A DNA stretch of 64,000 bases from NCBI RefSeq assembly GCF_000717655.1, contig NZ_JNZY01000013.1, positions 103,819-167,818 of the forward strand, in the 5' to 3' direction. The translations under genes were made by a program, and so were the position numbers. This DNA comes from Streptomyces katrae (GTDB lineage Bacteria; Actinomycetota; Actinomycetes; Streptomycetales; Streptomycetaceae). The notes beneath the pieces were generated by a model that saw only the letters and a list, made by a program, of their open reading frames with translations, was not told the origin of the DNA and did no database searches. Positions 26,148 through 36,653 of the stretch are shown in pieces (position 1 is the first letter of the stretch; each line of letters begins with the position of its first letter).

Positions 26148-26645
26148 ATGGAGGACGAGGTCGACCGATTGGTCGCGGCATGGCGGCGGGAGCGCCCTGA
26201 CCTCGACGTGGAACCGCTCGAAGTGCTGAGCCGCGTCAGCAGGCTCGCCCGTCACCTCGACCGTGCCCGCAGGCTGGCCTTCTCCGAGCACGGCCTGGAA
26301 CCTTGGGAGTTCGACGTCCTGACGTCGCTGCGCCGCGCCGGCGCGCCCTACCAGCTCTCCCCCGGCCAACTGCTGACGCAGACGCTGGTCACCTCCGGCA
26401 CCATGACCAACCGCATCGACCGGCTCGCCAAGAAGGGCCTCGTCGAGCGGCTGCCCGACCCCAACGACCGGCGGGGGGTGCTGGTCCGCCTCACGCCGGA
26501 GGGCCGCGACCGCGCCGACCAGGCCCTGGCCGGCCTGCTGGCCCAGGAGCGGGCGATCCTCGCCCAGCTCTCCCAGGCCCAGCGCGGCGACCTCGCGGCG
26601 CTGCTACGCCAGTTGACCGCTCCGTTCGACAACATCCCCGGCTAG
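26148..26645 (+). CDS. MarR family regulator
   Basis: Winged-helix regulator of 165 aa. The N-terminal helix holds VLSRVSRLARHLDRARRLAF. The recognition region is LTQTLVTSGTMTNRIDRLAK and the wing contains the MarR signature DPNDRRGVLVRLTPEGRDR. Start ATG 26148; upstream sequence is the operator region. Probably represses itself and the divergent methyltransferase operon through the palindrome at 26053. Its last 42 nt overlap the 3' end of the convergent response regulator gene, so their mRNAs are complementary. Confidence 0.9.
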   Translation: MEDEVDRLVAAWRRERPDLDVEPLEVLSRVSRLARHLDRARRLAFSEHGLEPWEFDVLTSLRRAGAPYQLSPGQLLTQTLVTSGTMTNRIDRLAKKGLVERLPDPNDRRGVLVRLTPEGRDRADQALAGLLAQERAILAQLSQAQRGDLAALLRQLTAPFDNIPG

Positions 26646-27368
26646 GTCGGCCGGCCGCACCCCGGCCCGCCGGGCCAGTGCCACCGCCGCGAGCGTGGAG
26701 TGCACCCCGAGCTTGCCCAGCACGTTCTGCATGTGCGTGCGGACGGTGTGCGGGGACAGGAACAGCCGCGCCGCGACGTCCTTGCGGCCCAGCCCCGCCA
26801 CCATGCAGCGCAGCACCTCGTGCTCCCGCGGCGTGAGGGACTCGACGAGCCGCTCGCTGTCCGTACGGTGCTTGCGCGCAGCGGTCAGTTCGCGGAGCAC
26901 TCCGGTGAGCAGCGCGGGCGGGAGGTGGGTCTCCTCGCGCAGGACCCCGCGGATGACGGCCAGCAGCCGCGAGAGCGAGCAGTCCTTCGCCACCCAGCCG
27001 GAAGCCCCTGCCTGCAGGGCGTGTGCGGCCCGGCGGGGGTCGTCGCGCTCGGCGAGCACGACGGTGCGGACCCCGGGGTGGGACACCCGGACCCCGGCGA
27101 CCAGAGCGATCCCGTCAGCGCCGGGCGGCGGCCCGGAGCCCTGCTCGCGCTGGGCGGGCACGGCCCCGGCGGCACCGCCGAGATCGGCGTCGACCAGCAG
27201 GACGTCGAAGCGGCGGCCCTCGGCCACCGCCCGTTCGAGGCAGCGCAGCGCGGCGGGGCCGCTGCCGGCCGCGGACACGTCCACGTCGGGCTCGGCCGCG
27301 AGCGCGGCTGCGAGCGATTCGGCGAAGATGCGGTGATCGTCGACCACGAGAACCCGGATGCGAACCAC
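26604..27368 (-). CDS. LuxR-type response regulator with receiver insertion
   Basis: NarL/FixJ-class response regulator of 254 aa. The receiver starts RVLVVDDHRIFAESLAAALA, and the phospho-acceptor is the Asp in VLLVDADLGG. Immediately after it lies an unusual Ala/Gly/Pro/Gln-rich stretch of about 20 residues not normally present in the beta3-alpha3 loop. The C-terminal HTH is LTPEHEV-type: SLTPREHEVLRCMVAGLGRK, DVAARLFLSPHTVRTHMQNV. GTG start at 27368. No kinase adjoins. The 3' end overlaps marR by 42 nt. Confidence 0.88.
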   Translation of the reverse strand: MVRIRVLVVDDHRIFAESLAAALAAEPDVDVSAAGSGPAALRCLERAVAEGRRFDVLLVDADLGGAAGAVPAQREQGSGPPPGADGIALVAGVRVSHPGVRTVVLAERDDPRRAAHALQAGASGWVAKDCSLSRLLAVIRGVLREETHLPPALLTGVLRELTAARKHRTDSERLVESLTPREHEVLRCMVAGLGRKDVAARLFLSPHTVRTHMQNVLGKLGVHSTLAAVALARRAGVRPADLAGDVVERSGQLA

Positions 27369-27862
27369 AAAACCCCCAAGGGTCGGGGAACGGACGACTG
27401 CGGGTACGGCGCCCGGACCGGGTGATCCGCAGCCGCCGCGGCCGCCGCCGAGACATCTCTGCACTACCCCGGACCGGACGCCGTACCCGGCGTGTCTCGA
27501 CCCCTGAATCAACGCCGGCCCCCACCGGTGTCACGCCTCAGCGTAGAACGGGTCGCGGCCCGCGGTTGGCCGAATAGCAGAAGTTTTCCGAGCGATTTTC
27601 CGGCTGGGCAGTGACGACCGCGGTGCGAGGTGGCTTGAATTCACCGGCAGGGAAGGTCTGGAAGGCGGTTTCCGGCGCGCGCGTGCCACGGGCAGTTGCA
27701 CGGAGGGCATTTCACCCGGCGCGTGCACGCCGTGCGCCCGCGCACCGCGCCCGCCCACGGCGCCGGACCGCTCGCACGCGCTCCCTGCGCACGCACCGCG
27801 CACGCACCGCGCCCCCCGCACCGTCGGGTGCGGGGGGCGCGGTGAACGGGCGGGGCAGGGAG
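27369..27862. other. Long intergenic region upstream of a response regulator
   Basis: 494 nt between the leftward regulator start and the galE 3' end. It should contain the regulator's promoter and leader and, at 27805-27844, the galE terminator. An AT-richer patch lies at about 27570-27660. Open frames here are antisense continuations of galE's complement and look spurious. Confidence 0.5.
27805..27844 (-). terminator. Terminator of galE
   Basis: Perfect 18-bp stem CACCGCGCCCCCCGCACC / GGTGCGGGGGGCGCGGTG with a 4-nt loop, about 20 nt past the galE stop. Confidence 0.9.
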
Positions 27863-28837
27863 TCAGGAACGGTGCTTGCGCGTGAAGTTCCAGGCGTCCG
27901 TGATGATGCCGGTGAGGTCCGAGCGGGCCGGGGTCCAGCCGAGCTTCTCGTGGGCGGCGCGCGCGGAGGCGACGAGCACCGCCGGGTCGCCGGCCCGGCG
28001 CGGGGCGACGACCTCGGGGATCTCCGCGCCCGTGACCTTGCGGACCGTCTCGACGACCTCGCGGACCGAGAAGCCGTTGCCGTTGCCGAGGTTGCAGATC
28101 AGGTGCTCGCCCTCGGTGGCGGCCTCCAGGGCGGCCAGGTGGGCCTCCGCCAGGTCGGCGACGTGGATGTAGTCGCGGACGCAGGTGCCGTCCGGGGTCG
28201 GATAGTCCTCGCCGAACACCGAGATCGACTCCCGCTCGCCCAGCGCGACCTGGAGCACCAGCGGGATCAGGTGGGTCTCGGGGTCGTGCCGCTCGCCGAA
28301 CTCGCCGTACGCGCCGGCCACGTTGAAGTAGCGCAGCGAGACCGCCGCGACGCCGTGCGCCGCGCACTCCCCCGCGATCATGTGGTCGACGGCCAGCTTC
28401 GAGGCGCCGTACGGGTTGGTGGGCTTGGTGACCGACTCCTCGGTGAGCAGGCCCTCGGTGGGCTCGCCGTAGGTGGCGGCGGTGGAGGAGAACACCAGCT
28501 TGCGCACCCCGGCCCCGCGCATCGCGGCGAGCAGGGCGAGCGTGCCGCCGACGTTGTTCTCCCAGTACTTGCCCGGGTTGACGACGGACTCGCCGACCTG
28601 CGAAGACGCCGCGAAGTGCAGCACCGCGTCGTAGGAGGGGTCCAGGTACCTTGCGGCGTCCTGGATCCGGCCCTCGATGAAGGCCGCGCCCGCCGGGACG
28701 CCCTCGCGGAAGCCGGTGGAGAGGTCGTCGAGGACCGTGACCTCGTGCCCGGCCTCCAGGAGGTGCGCCGCGACGACGCTGCCGACGTATCCGGCGCCGC
28801 CGGTGACCATGAACTTAGATGACGCCGTCTTGCTCAC
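27863..28837 (-). CDS. galE: UDP-glucose 4-epimerase
   Basis: Interconverts UDP-glucose and UDP-galactose using bound NAD. The Rossmann motif TGGAGYVGS lies near the N-terminus (about 11-19). The Ser/Tyr/Lys triad is visible in [12 protein letters not shown] and [13 protein letters not shown] (YxxxK). [24 protein letters not shown] is the characteristic substrate region, given here as two joined blocks: [12 protein letters not shown] and HDPETHLIP. The 324 aa are normal. GTG at 28837 is chosen, GAGG about 12 nt upstream. It is monocistronic, with a strong terminator downstream and a response regulator gene upstream on the same strand. Confidence 0.95.
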   Translation of the reverse strand: MSKTASSKFMVTGGAGYVGSVVAAHLLEAGHEVTVLDDLSTGFREGVPAGAAFIEGRIQDAARYLDPSYDAVLHFAASSQVGESVVNPGKYWENNVGGTLALLAAMRGAGVRKLVFSSTAATYGEPTEGLLTEESVTKPTNPYGASKLAVDHMIAGECAAHGVAAVSLRYFNVAGAYGEFGERHDPETHLIPLVLQVALGERESISVFGEDYPTPDGTCVRDYIHVADLAEAHLAALEAATEGEHLICNLGNGNGFSVREVVETVRKVTGAEIPEVVAPRRAGDPAVLVASARAAHEKLGWTPARSDLTGIITDAWNFTRKHRS

Positions 28838-28905
28838 TCGCCTACTGCCTCTCGCAGGGGACTGCACGCGGGGTGCGTGCACATGCCGGTCACTGGCTTA
28901 CCGGA

Positions 28906-29604
28906 TTACGCGCCTCCGGGGAAATCGGCGGCCACCGGCACCGGCCCCGCCCGGTCCAGCAGACCGGTCCGGGCGGCCAGCGCGGCCGCCTCCAGCCGGG
29001 AGCCCACGCCCAGTTTCATCAGCACCCGCTGGACGTGCGTACGGGCGGTGCTCGGTGCGATCTCCATGCCCGCGGCGATGAGCCGGGTGTCCTCGCCCTC
29101 GGCGACCCGGACCAGTACCTCCACCTCGCGCGGGGTCAGCAGCCGCAGCAGCCGGCTGCCCTCGTCGTCGGGCTGGGCGGCGGGGTTGAGGAGCTCCGCG
29201 AAGGCCCCCTGGAGCAGCTGCGGGGCGATCGCGACCTCTCCGGCGCGCGCCTTGGCCAGCGCCCGCTCCACGCCTTCGATCCGCTCGTCGTGGCGTACGT
29301 ACCCCGAGGCGCCGGCGGCGAAGGCGGCCGCGATCCCGCGCGGGCTCGGCACCGGGCCGAGGACGACCACGGCGATCTGCGGCCGCTCCCGCTTGATGCG
29401 CACGACCGGCTCGAAGACGCCGGGCTCGGCGGGCGTGGCGGTGCCCAGCAGGCAGACCTCCGGCGCCCGGCTGATGACCAGTTCGGCGGCGCCCGCGGCC
29501 GGCGCGGCCGCGGCCAGCACCCGGTGCCCGCGCAGCTTGAGGGCCGAGGCCAGCGCCTCGGCCAACAGCCGGTGCTCGTCGAGCACCATGACCCGTACGC
29601 CCAT
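28906..29604 (-). CDS. LuxR-type regulator with degenerate receiver
   Basis: NarL-class regulator of 232 aa whose receiver has lost the phospho-acceptor: where families have DxxLLD, this protein reads EVCLLGTATPAEPG, with Gly in place of Asp. The acidic pocket near the start is reduced to VLDEHRLL. The C-terminal HTH is intact (LLTPREVEVLVRVAEGEDTR, STARTHVQRVLMKLGV). So it should bind DNA but not be controlled by phosphorylation, resembling atypical receivers. ATG at 29604. No kinase adjoins; galE lies 68 nt downstream on the same strand. Confidence 0.88.
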   Translation of the reverse strand: MGVRVMVLDEHRLLAEALASALKLRGHRVLAAAAPAAGAAELVISRAPEVCLLGTATPAEPGVFEPVVRIKRERPQIAVVVLGPVPSPRGIAAAFAAGASGYVRHDERIEGVERALAKARAGEVAIAPQLLQGAFAELLNPAAQPDDEGSRLLRLLTPREVEVLVRVAEGEDTRLIAAGMEIAPSTARTHVQRVLMKLGVGSRLEAAALAARTGLLDRAGPVPVAADFPGGA

Positions 29605-29680
29605 CGCGCACCCACCCCCGACCCTTCTGCCCCGGCAAGCTACACGCTTGTTCGACGGTGCGCGGCGGTTACCGCGCAGA

Positions 29681-29710
29681 AGCCCCCGGAAGGCGGACCT
29701 TCCGGGGGCT
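29681..29710 (-). terminator. Terminator after the second beta-propeller gene
   Basis: Perfect 13-bp stem AGCCCCCGGAAGG / CCTTCCGGGGGCT with loop CGGA, about 40 nt past the stop at 29749. Confidence 0.85.
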
Positions 29711-29748
29711 CGAGCCGTCTGCGGGGACCGGCCGGGATCGGCCGGGGA

Positions 29749-31530
29749 TCAGCTGGCGCTGAAGGAGACGAACAGGTACTCGGGGTCGCCCTTGTCCGAG
29801 TACGGCTTCCTGGCCGTGGTCCGGGAGATGAAGAGCTTGCCGTTGTGGTAGCGGTATTCGGAGAAGTCGGGCGAGAAGCCGGTCTCGGCGGTCCGGCTGG
29901 CCTTCTCGGCCGGGTTCTCCATGAGGACGGTCTCCTTCATCGTCGCGCCGTCGATGCTGACGATCTGGCCGCCCTTGTCGTACGGGGGCTCCTTGTACGC
30001 GATGATGTGCGACCCGTCCATGCGGAGCGGGAACATGGTGTACCGCTCGCCCGCGTCGGCGCGGTCGGTGGTCTGCTTGCCGGTCTCCAGGTCGAAGGAG
30101 AGCAGCTCGTTGGTGCGGCCGGCCTCCGCCTGGCCCTGGTGCTCGGTCGAGGGCAGGTAGAGCTTGCCGTTGCCGACCACGAAGCCGTTGCACTTCTCGA
30201 CCTCGGTGCCGCCGCACTTGCCGCCGAAGTTGCCGGAGGCGAGCGAGATGCGCGCCTTCAGCTCGCCCTTGGGGTCGACGACGAAGAGGTCGCTGACGCC
30301 CGAGGCGTTCTTGGCGGTCTTGCCGACGTCGGCGGCGACGATGAGGGGCTTCGTGGAGACGATGGACGCCCACTCGATGCCCGGGGAGAGCTTGTACGAG
30401 GCCGTCTGCGCGCCGGTGGCCGGATCCAGGGTCTGGGCGTACAGGGTCTGGTTGTCGCCGCGGCCGCACTTGCGGATCACGCCGAGGGCCTCGCCGCCGG
30501 CGTAGCCGCTGTCGTAGCAGCCCTCGCCGTCGACCTTGGGCGTCCACAGGGACTTGCCGTCGGCGAGGTTCCAGGCGGCGCCGCCGCTGGTGCCGCCGGC
30601 GGCGACGGTCTGGCCGCTGAGCGTGACCTCGTAGTAGGAGGCGGGCCTGTCACCGGTGGTGGCGCCCTTGGCGTTGCCGGACCACAGGAGCTTGCCGGCG
30701 TTCAGGTCGATGACGCCGACCTCGGTGCACGCCGGGTACTTGGCCTCGGGCGTGGGCTGCGTCGGGCGGAAGAGGATCGCCGTCTTGTTGTCGCTGACGT
30801 GCTTGGTCGCGCCGCACAGCTCGCCCGGGAGGGGGATCTCCCACTTCTTGGCGCCGTCGACGGTGTTGTAGCCGACGACCTTCGACACGTCGGACTTGAC
30901 GTAGGTGGTGTCGGTGAGCCAGGAGCCCGCGACGGTGACGACCTCTTCGGGAGTCGGGTTCGGCTGGTTGAACAGCGGCTTCGACTTGACGTTGGCGGGC
31001 ACCTTCTCCGAACCGGGAGTGCCGGCCGCGGGCTTGCCGCTGGGGCTGCCGTCCGCAGTGGGCTGCTTGTCGTCGCCGCCGCCGTCGCCGGAGACGTACC
31101 AGAAGCCGCCCGCGATGATCAGGACGATGGCCAGCAGGGCCGCGCCGACGATCATCAGCTGGGTGCGCTTGTCGTTGCCGCCGCGCGGGCCTCCCGCGGC
31201 CGGCGGCTGGGCCGCCTGCATCGGGGTCGTGGGCGCCCCGAACTGCGGCGGGGCGCCGGCTCCGGGGGCGGGCTGCTGCTGCGGGTAGCCGTAGCCCTGC
31301 TGCGGATAGCCGTACGCCGGCTGCCCCTGCGGGGGGCCGGGCGGCACGGCCGGCGCGGCCGGCGGTACAGCCGGCTGCTGCGGGGCCGTCGGCGGTACGG
31401 GTGGCACCGGCGGTGCGCCGAACCCTCCGGGCTGCGGGGCCTGCGGCGCTCCGAAGCCCTGCGGCGGGGGATCCTGCGGCGCTCCGAAGCCGCCGGCGGG
31501 CGGCTGGTTGGGGGGCGGCGGGGTACTCAT
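29749..31530 (-). CDS. Membrane-anchored PQQ-like beta-propeller protein (paralog 2)
   Basis: Predicted cell-surface protein of 593 aa. Residues 1-125 are a cytoplasmic Pro/Gly/Gln-rich tail (FGAPQ, GYPQQ repeats). One membrane helix follows (about 129-150, LMIVGAALLAIVLIIAGGFW), then an acidic linker. The rest (about 185-590) consists of beta-propeller blades of the PQQ/WD40-like type (YNTVDGAKKWEIPLPGELC, DLNAGKLLWSGN, LADGKSLWTPKVDGEGC). Several Cys pairs (ATKH, PACTEVG, CGRGDN) suit an oxidised extracellular environment. It lies 41 nt downstream of a paralog of the same architecture, so they form a tandem duplication. Function unknown; not a quinoprotein dehydrogenase by any visible catalytic residue. 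Confidence 0.82.
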   Translation of the reverse strand: MSTPPPPNQPPAGGFGAPQDPPPQGFGAPQAPQPGGFGAPPVPPVPPTAPQQPAVPPAAPAVPPGPPQGQPAYGYPQQGYGYPQQQPAPGAGAPPQFGAPTTPMQAAQPPAAGGPRGGNDKRTQLMIVGAALLAIVLIIAGGFWYVSGDGGGDDKQPTADGSPSGKPAAGTPGSEKVPANVKSKPLFNQPNPTPEEVVTVAGSWLTDTTYVKSDVSKVVGYNTVDGAKKWEIPLPGELCGATKHVSDNKTAILFRPTQPTPEAKYPACTEVGVIDLNAGKLLWSGNAKGATTGDRPASYYEVTLSGQTVAAGGTSGGAAWNLADGKSLWTPKVDGEGCYDSGYAGGEALGVIRKCGRGDNQTLYAQTLDPATGAQTASYKLSPGIEWASIVSTKPLIVAADVGKTAKNASGVSDLFVVDPKGELKARISLASGNFGGKCGGTEVEKCNGFVVGNGKLYLPSTEHQGQAEAGRTNELLSFDLETGKQTTDRADAGERYTMFPLRMDGSHIIAYKEPPYDKGGQIVSIDGATMKETVLMENPAEKASRTAETGFSPDFSEYRYHNGKLFISRTTARKPYSDKGDPEYLFVSFSAS

Positions 31531-31571
31531 CGCTTGCTACTGCCTCTCGGTGGGCGGCTCGGTGGACTCGT

Positions 31572-33227
31572 TCACTTGCCGAAGACCATCAGGAGCTTCT
31601 CGTCCTTGCCCTTGGCGAGAAGGCGGGTTTGGGAGATGAAGAGCCGGCCGTCCACGTAGTCGACCTTCGGGGTGTAGAAGGTGCTCTCGATGGGAGCGGA
31701 GGGTCCGGACGGGTTGCGCAGCAGCGCGGTGGGCGTGCCGCCGGCGGCGGGGATCGAGACGACCTCGCCGCCCTGGTCGGAGGTGGCCTTGCGGTAGGCG
31801 AGCAGCTGGCCGTTCGCGGCCCCGATCGGGGTGAAGGTGCGGCCGTCGCCGGCGGGCGTGCGCCACTTGACCTTGCCGGTGCCCAGGTCGAAGGCGACGA
31901 TCTCGTTGGCCTTGCCGGACTCGGCGACGGTCGGCATGTAGAGGGTGTCCGCGTCGACGGCGGTGGAGGAGCAGACCTCGACGGAGCGGAAGAGGCCGCC
32001 GTCGCACTCGGTGGCGAAGCTGCCCTCGCCGCTGACGGTGGCGCGCTGCTTGCCGTCGGGTCCGATGACCACGATGGCGCGTTCCTTCTTGTCCTGGTTG
32101 CCGATGCCGAGGACGACGGGTTCCAGCGAGTAGACGGCGCCAACCTTGTACTTCGCGGGCAGCTTGAACGTCCAGCTCTTCTTGCCGGTGACCGGGTCGG
32201 CGGCCGAGACCTCGCCGGAGAGGTCCTCGTCGTAGCAGGTGGAGAGGGCGATCATCTTGCCGTTGTTCACGACGTACGAGTCGGGCTTGCAGCCCTCGGC
32301 GGTGGCGCTGCCGAAGAGCTTGTCGCCGGTGCTGACCTTGAAGGCGCTGGCGGTGCCGCTGCGGCTGACGGCGACGGTGTCGCCGGTGATGCCCAGGCTG
32401 GGGCTGGTCATGATGTCGAAGAGGCCCTCCTTGGGGACCTCCTTCGTCCAGCCTTCCTTGCCCGCCTTGAGGTCGACCTGCTTCATCTGGTTGCAGGTGG
32501 CGCTGTCGCCGTCGCCGTCCTTGAACATGACGACGGTCTTGCCCTCGGCGGTGGTCTGCCGGGTGACGGAGCAGATGGGAGTGGGGAACGCGAGCGTCCA
32601 CTTCTCCTTGCCGTCGGTGACCCCGTAGGCGGTGAGGTTCTTCCAGACGCTCTTGACGACGGTGTCGCCGACGATCCACTGGCCGGTGGACTCCACGCCC
32701 ATGCCGGGGCCGTCGATCTTGGAGGTCCTGAGCCAGAGGGTCTTGTCCTCGCCCTGCTTGCGGCCGGCGTTGAGGTCCTCGCCCGCCGTGGAGCCGTTGC
32801 CGCTGCCGTCGCCCTTGTCCACGCCGGCGGACGGCTTCGCGTCGGCCGGGGCGGAGCTCTGCGCGACCGGCTTCTTCGGGTCGTCGTCGCTGCCGCCCGC
32901 GAAGGCGAAGTAGCCGCCGGTGCCGAGGACGAGGACGCCGGCGACGCCGGCGGCGATGAACACGGCCGTCTTCTTCTGCGGCGGCATGCCCCCGGCCTGC
33001 TGCATCGCGGCGGTCGGCGCGCCGGGCGGCGGGAAGTAGCCCTGCTGCGGCATCGGCGGCGCGGGCTGCATCGGGTGCATCGGCTGGGTCGGAGGCTGCT
33101 GGGGCTGCTGGGCGTACGGGTTCTCGCCCTGCTGCGGGTATCCGTAACCGGGCTGCGGCGGGCCGGGCAGGTGGCCGTAACCGGAAGGCGTGGGCGGCTG
33201 GTTCGGCGGCTGGGGCGGCTCGGTCAT
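31572..33227 (-). CDS. Membrane-anchored PQQ-like beta-propeller protein (paralog 1)
   Basis: 551 aa, same design as its downstream neighbour. A Pro/Gln/Gly-rich cytoplasmic tail (about 1-95, GYGYPQQGENPYAQQPQQ) precedes a single helix at about 100-120 (AVFIAAGVAGVLVLGTGGYF). A linker and an extracellular seven- or eight-bladed propeller follow, with blade signatures KEKWTLAFPTPIC, TGKKSWTFKLP and GTGKVKWRTPAGDG. ATG at 33227 is the start; a longer open frame to 33341 crosses the promoter area. Co-transcription with the next gene is likely (41-nt gap). Pro-rich tails of this type often scaffold or bind signalling proteins, but no partner is evident. Confidence 0.82.
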   Translation of the reverse strand: MTEPPQPPNQPPTPSGYGHLPGPPQPGYGYPQQGENPYAQQPQQPPTQPMHPMQPAPPMPQQGYFPPPGAPTAAMQQAGGMPPQKKTAVFIAAGVAGVLVLGTGGYFAFAGGSDDDPKKPVAQSSAPADAKPSAGVDKGDGSGNGSTAGEDLNAGRKQGEDKTLWLRTSKIDGPGMGVESTGQWIVGDTVVKSVWKNLTAYGVTDGKEKWTLAFPTPICSVTRQTTAEGKTVVMFKDGDGDSATCNQMKQVDLKAGKEGWTKEVPKEGLFDIMTSPSLGITGDTVAVSRSGTASAFKVSTGDKLFGSATAEGCKPDSYVVNNGKMIALSTCYDEDLSGEVSAADPVTGKKSWTFKLPAKYKVGAVYSLEPVVLGIGNQDKKERAIVVIGPDGKQRATVSGEGSFATECDGGLFRSVEVCSSTAVDADTLYMPTVAESGKANEIVAFDLGTGKVKWRTPAGDGRTFTPIGAANGQLLAYRKATSDQGGEVVSIPAAGGTPTALLRNPSGPSAPIESTFYTPKVDYVDGRLFISQTRLLAKGKDEKLLMVFGK

Positions 33228-33294
33228 CAGCGCATACCTTCGGCTTCGGGTGGCGTAGGGGATCACCTTTCTATCACTGACAGCGCTCTTACAT

Positions 33295-33335
33295 CGGGCC
33301 GGTCGGACCCCTGTTCCCAAGGGAGGACCGGCCCG
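33295..33335 (-). terminator. Terminator of the ABC-F gene
   Basis: CGGGCCGGTC / GACCGGCCCG, 10-bp perfect arms with a 21-nt loop, about 45 nt past the ABC-F stop on the minus strand. Confidence 0.6.
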
Positions 33336-33381
33336 TGACAACGCCGTTATCAGGTCAGCTGACGCCTTCAGGTGACGGAAT

Positions 33382-35178
<1,797 letters not shown>

Positions 35179-35201
35179 CAGGAGCGCTCCAGGTGGGGGT
35201 C

Positions 35202-35222
35202 CCCCCGGGCGGGGCCCGGGGG
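35202..35222 (-). terminator. Hairpin in the ABC-F leader / acyltransferase 3' end
   Basis: 8-bp arms CCCCCGGG / CCCGGGGG with a 5-nt loop in the 54-nt gap between two leftward genes. Either the acyltransferase terminator or an attenuator-like leader for ABC-F; the sequence cannot decide. Confidence 0.5.
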
Positions 35223-35232
35223 AGGGTGTGGA

Positions 35233-36555
35233 TCAGCCCCCCAGCCTAACGCTCCGGGCCGCTCCGGAACGTTCCACCAGGAGCCAGCCGCCCAGCGCCA
35301 TGGCGATCGCGGCGGGCGCGGTGACCGGAAGGGCGATCAGGGTGGCGCTGTGGCCTTCGAGGAGGCCGCCGAGCCCCGTGCTGGACAGGCCGAGGATGCC
35401 GAGCAGGCAGAGGGTGATGCCGAGGGCGGCCAGCGGCCCGCTGCCGGGCTCGGCGGCCCCTCGCACAGGGGCTTCGAACCTGCGGAACAGGGCGACCAGT
35501 ACGGCCGTCAGGCCGGCGGCGGCGAGCAGCCGCAGCGGCACCTGCGCCCACCAGGCGGGGGAGGCGGGTTCGGGGAGCGCGATGCCGAGCGCGAGCTGGG
35601 CCGCGTACACGGCGAGCATGGCGGTGAGGTGCCAGAGGAAGGCGGTCATGGCGACCCCGTTGGCGGCGACGACCCCGCGCCAGACCCGGGGCCGGGCCAG
35701 CCAGGCGGTGGCGGGGCGGGCGAGGAGCTGCACGGCGCCGACGAGCCACATCCCGTGCGCCAGCAGGGCGAGGGTGGGCGGGGCCATGTTGGAGACCTTC
35801 TCGCCCGGCATCCCGACCATGGAGAGCGGGTACGGCCCGTACGCGACGAGCAGCACCGCGCCGGTGAGCCCGGCGGCGGCGAGCAGGCCGGGGCGGGTGA
35901 TCCGCCCGTCGGCGCGCAGGAAGCCCAGCTGGTGCACGGCGAGCCAGACGAAGGCGAAGTTCAGGAACTCGACGTACGGGACGGCGAGCGCGAAGCGGAG
36001 TACGTCGACGGCTGCGGCGGCCCCCGCGAGGAGGGCGAACGCCCCCCAGCCCCACCGCTGGTGGAGCTTCAGCAGGGCCGGGGTGAAGGCGACCATGGCG
36101 AGGTAGATCCCGATGAACCACAGCGGCTGGGTGACCAGCCGCAGGGCGGCCCCGGTCAGCCGCCCGTCCCCGCCGCCGGCGAGCTGCACGGCCAGCGCCC
36201 CGGCGGTCCAGACGAGGACGAAGACGAGGGTGGGGCGCAGCAGCCGCTGGAGCCGGGCCCGCAGGAAAGCGGCGTAGAGGGGCCGCCCTCCGGCCTTCCT
36301 GGCGAGGGACCGGTACGACAGGGCGTGCGAGAACCCGCCGACGAAGAAGAACACCGGCATGATCTGCAGGCCCCAGGTGAGCACCTGCAGCGCGGGGACG
36401 AGGGCGAGCAGGTTCCCTATGCCGTCGCTGCTGACGGCGGCCATGAGCCAGTGCCCGAGGAGCACGGTCCCGAGCGAGGCGACCCGCAGCAGGTCGACGT
36501 ACCGGTCGCGGTCGGCGGGGGTGGCGTCGGCCATGGCCCGTGCGGTGGCTGTCAT
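35233..36555 (-). CDS. Acyltransferase 3 family membrane protein
   Basis: Integral-membrane acyltransferase of the OafA/AcyltransferaseR type that O-acylates envelope glycans or small molecules. It opens with DRYVDLLRVASLGTVLLGHW, containing the conserved Arg and catalytic-type His of this family, and RARLQRLLRPTLVFV the conserved RRxxRLxP-like segment. About ten to eleven hydrophobic helices span the 440 aa. VPALQVLTWGLQIMPVFFFV with GGFSHALSYRS is the second conserved block. ATG at 36555; a later ATG eight residues in is possible. Substrate unknown. Confidence 0.88.
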   Translation of the reverse strand: MTATARAMADATPADRDRYVDLLRVASLGTVLLGHWLMAAVSSDGIGNLLALVPALQVLTWGLQIMPVFFFVGGFSHALSYRSLARKAGGRPLYAAFLRARLQRLLRPTLVFVLVWTAGALAVQLAGGGDGRLTGAALRLVTQPLWFIGIYLAMVAFTPALLKLHQRWGWGAFALLAGAAAAVDVLRFALAVPYVEFLNFAFVWLAVHQLGFLRADGRITRPGLLAAAGLTGAVLLVAYGPYPLSMVGMPGEKVSNMAPPTLALLAHGMWLVGAVQLLARPATAWLARPRVWRGVVAANGVAMTAFLWHLTAMLAVYAAQLALGIALPEPASPAWWAQVPLRLLAAAGLTAVLVALFRRFEAPVRGAAEPGSGPLAALGITLCLLGILGLSSTGLGGLLEGHSATLIALPVTAPAAIAMALGGWLLVERSGAARSVRLGG

Positions 36556-36653
36556 GGAGCTACGGTCGCCCTCGCGGGCCGTCTCGGGACAGGGCGCGGG
36601 TACTCAACTCCGGTATGAGTACCCGGGCACGGGCCGCCCGGCCGGCCGTGGGG

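Noticed and set aside
28819..31659. Open frame of about 946 codons antisense to a regulator and a beta-propeller gene
   Set aside because: Spans two real genes and an intergenic terminator on the opposite strand, with no ribosome site or domain.
29749..33227. PQQ-dependent dehydrogenases
   Set aside because: Only propeller-type blade repeats are visible; no signal for PQQ/calcium catalytic residues, and both proteins have cytoplasmic Pro-rich tails.
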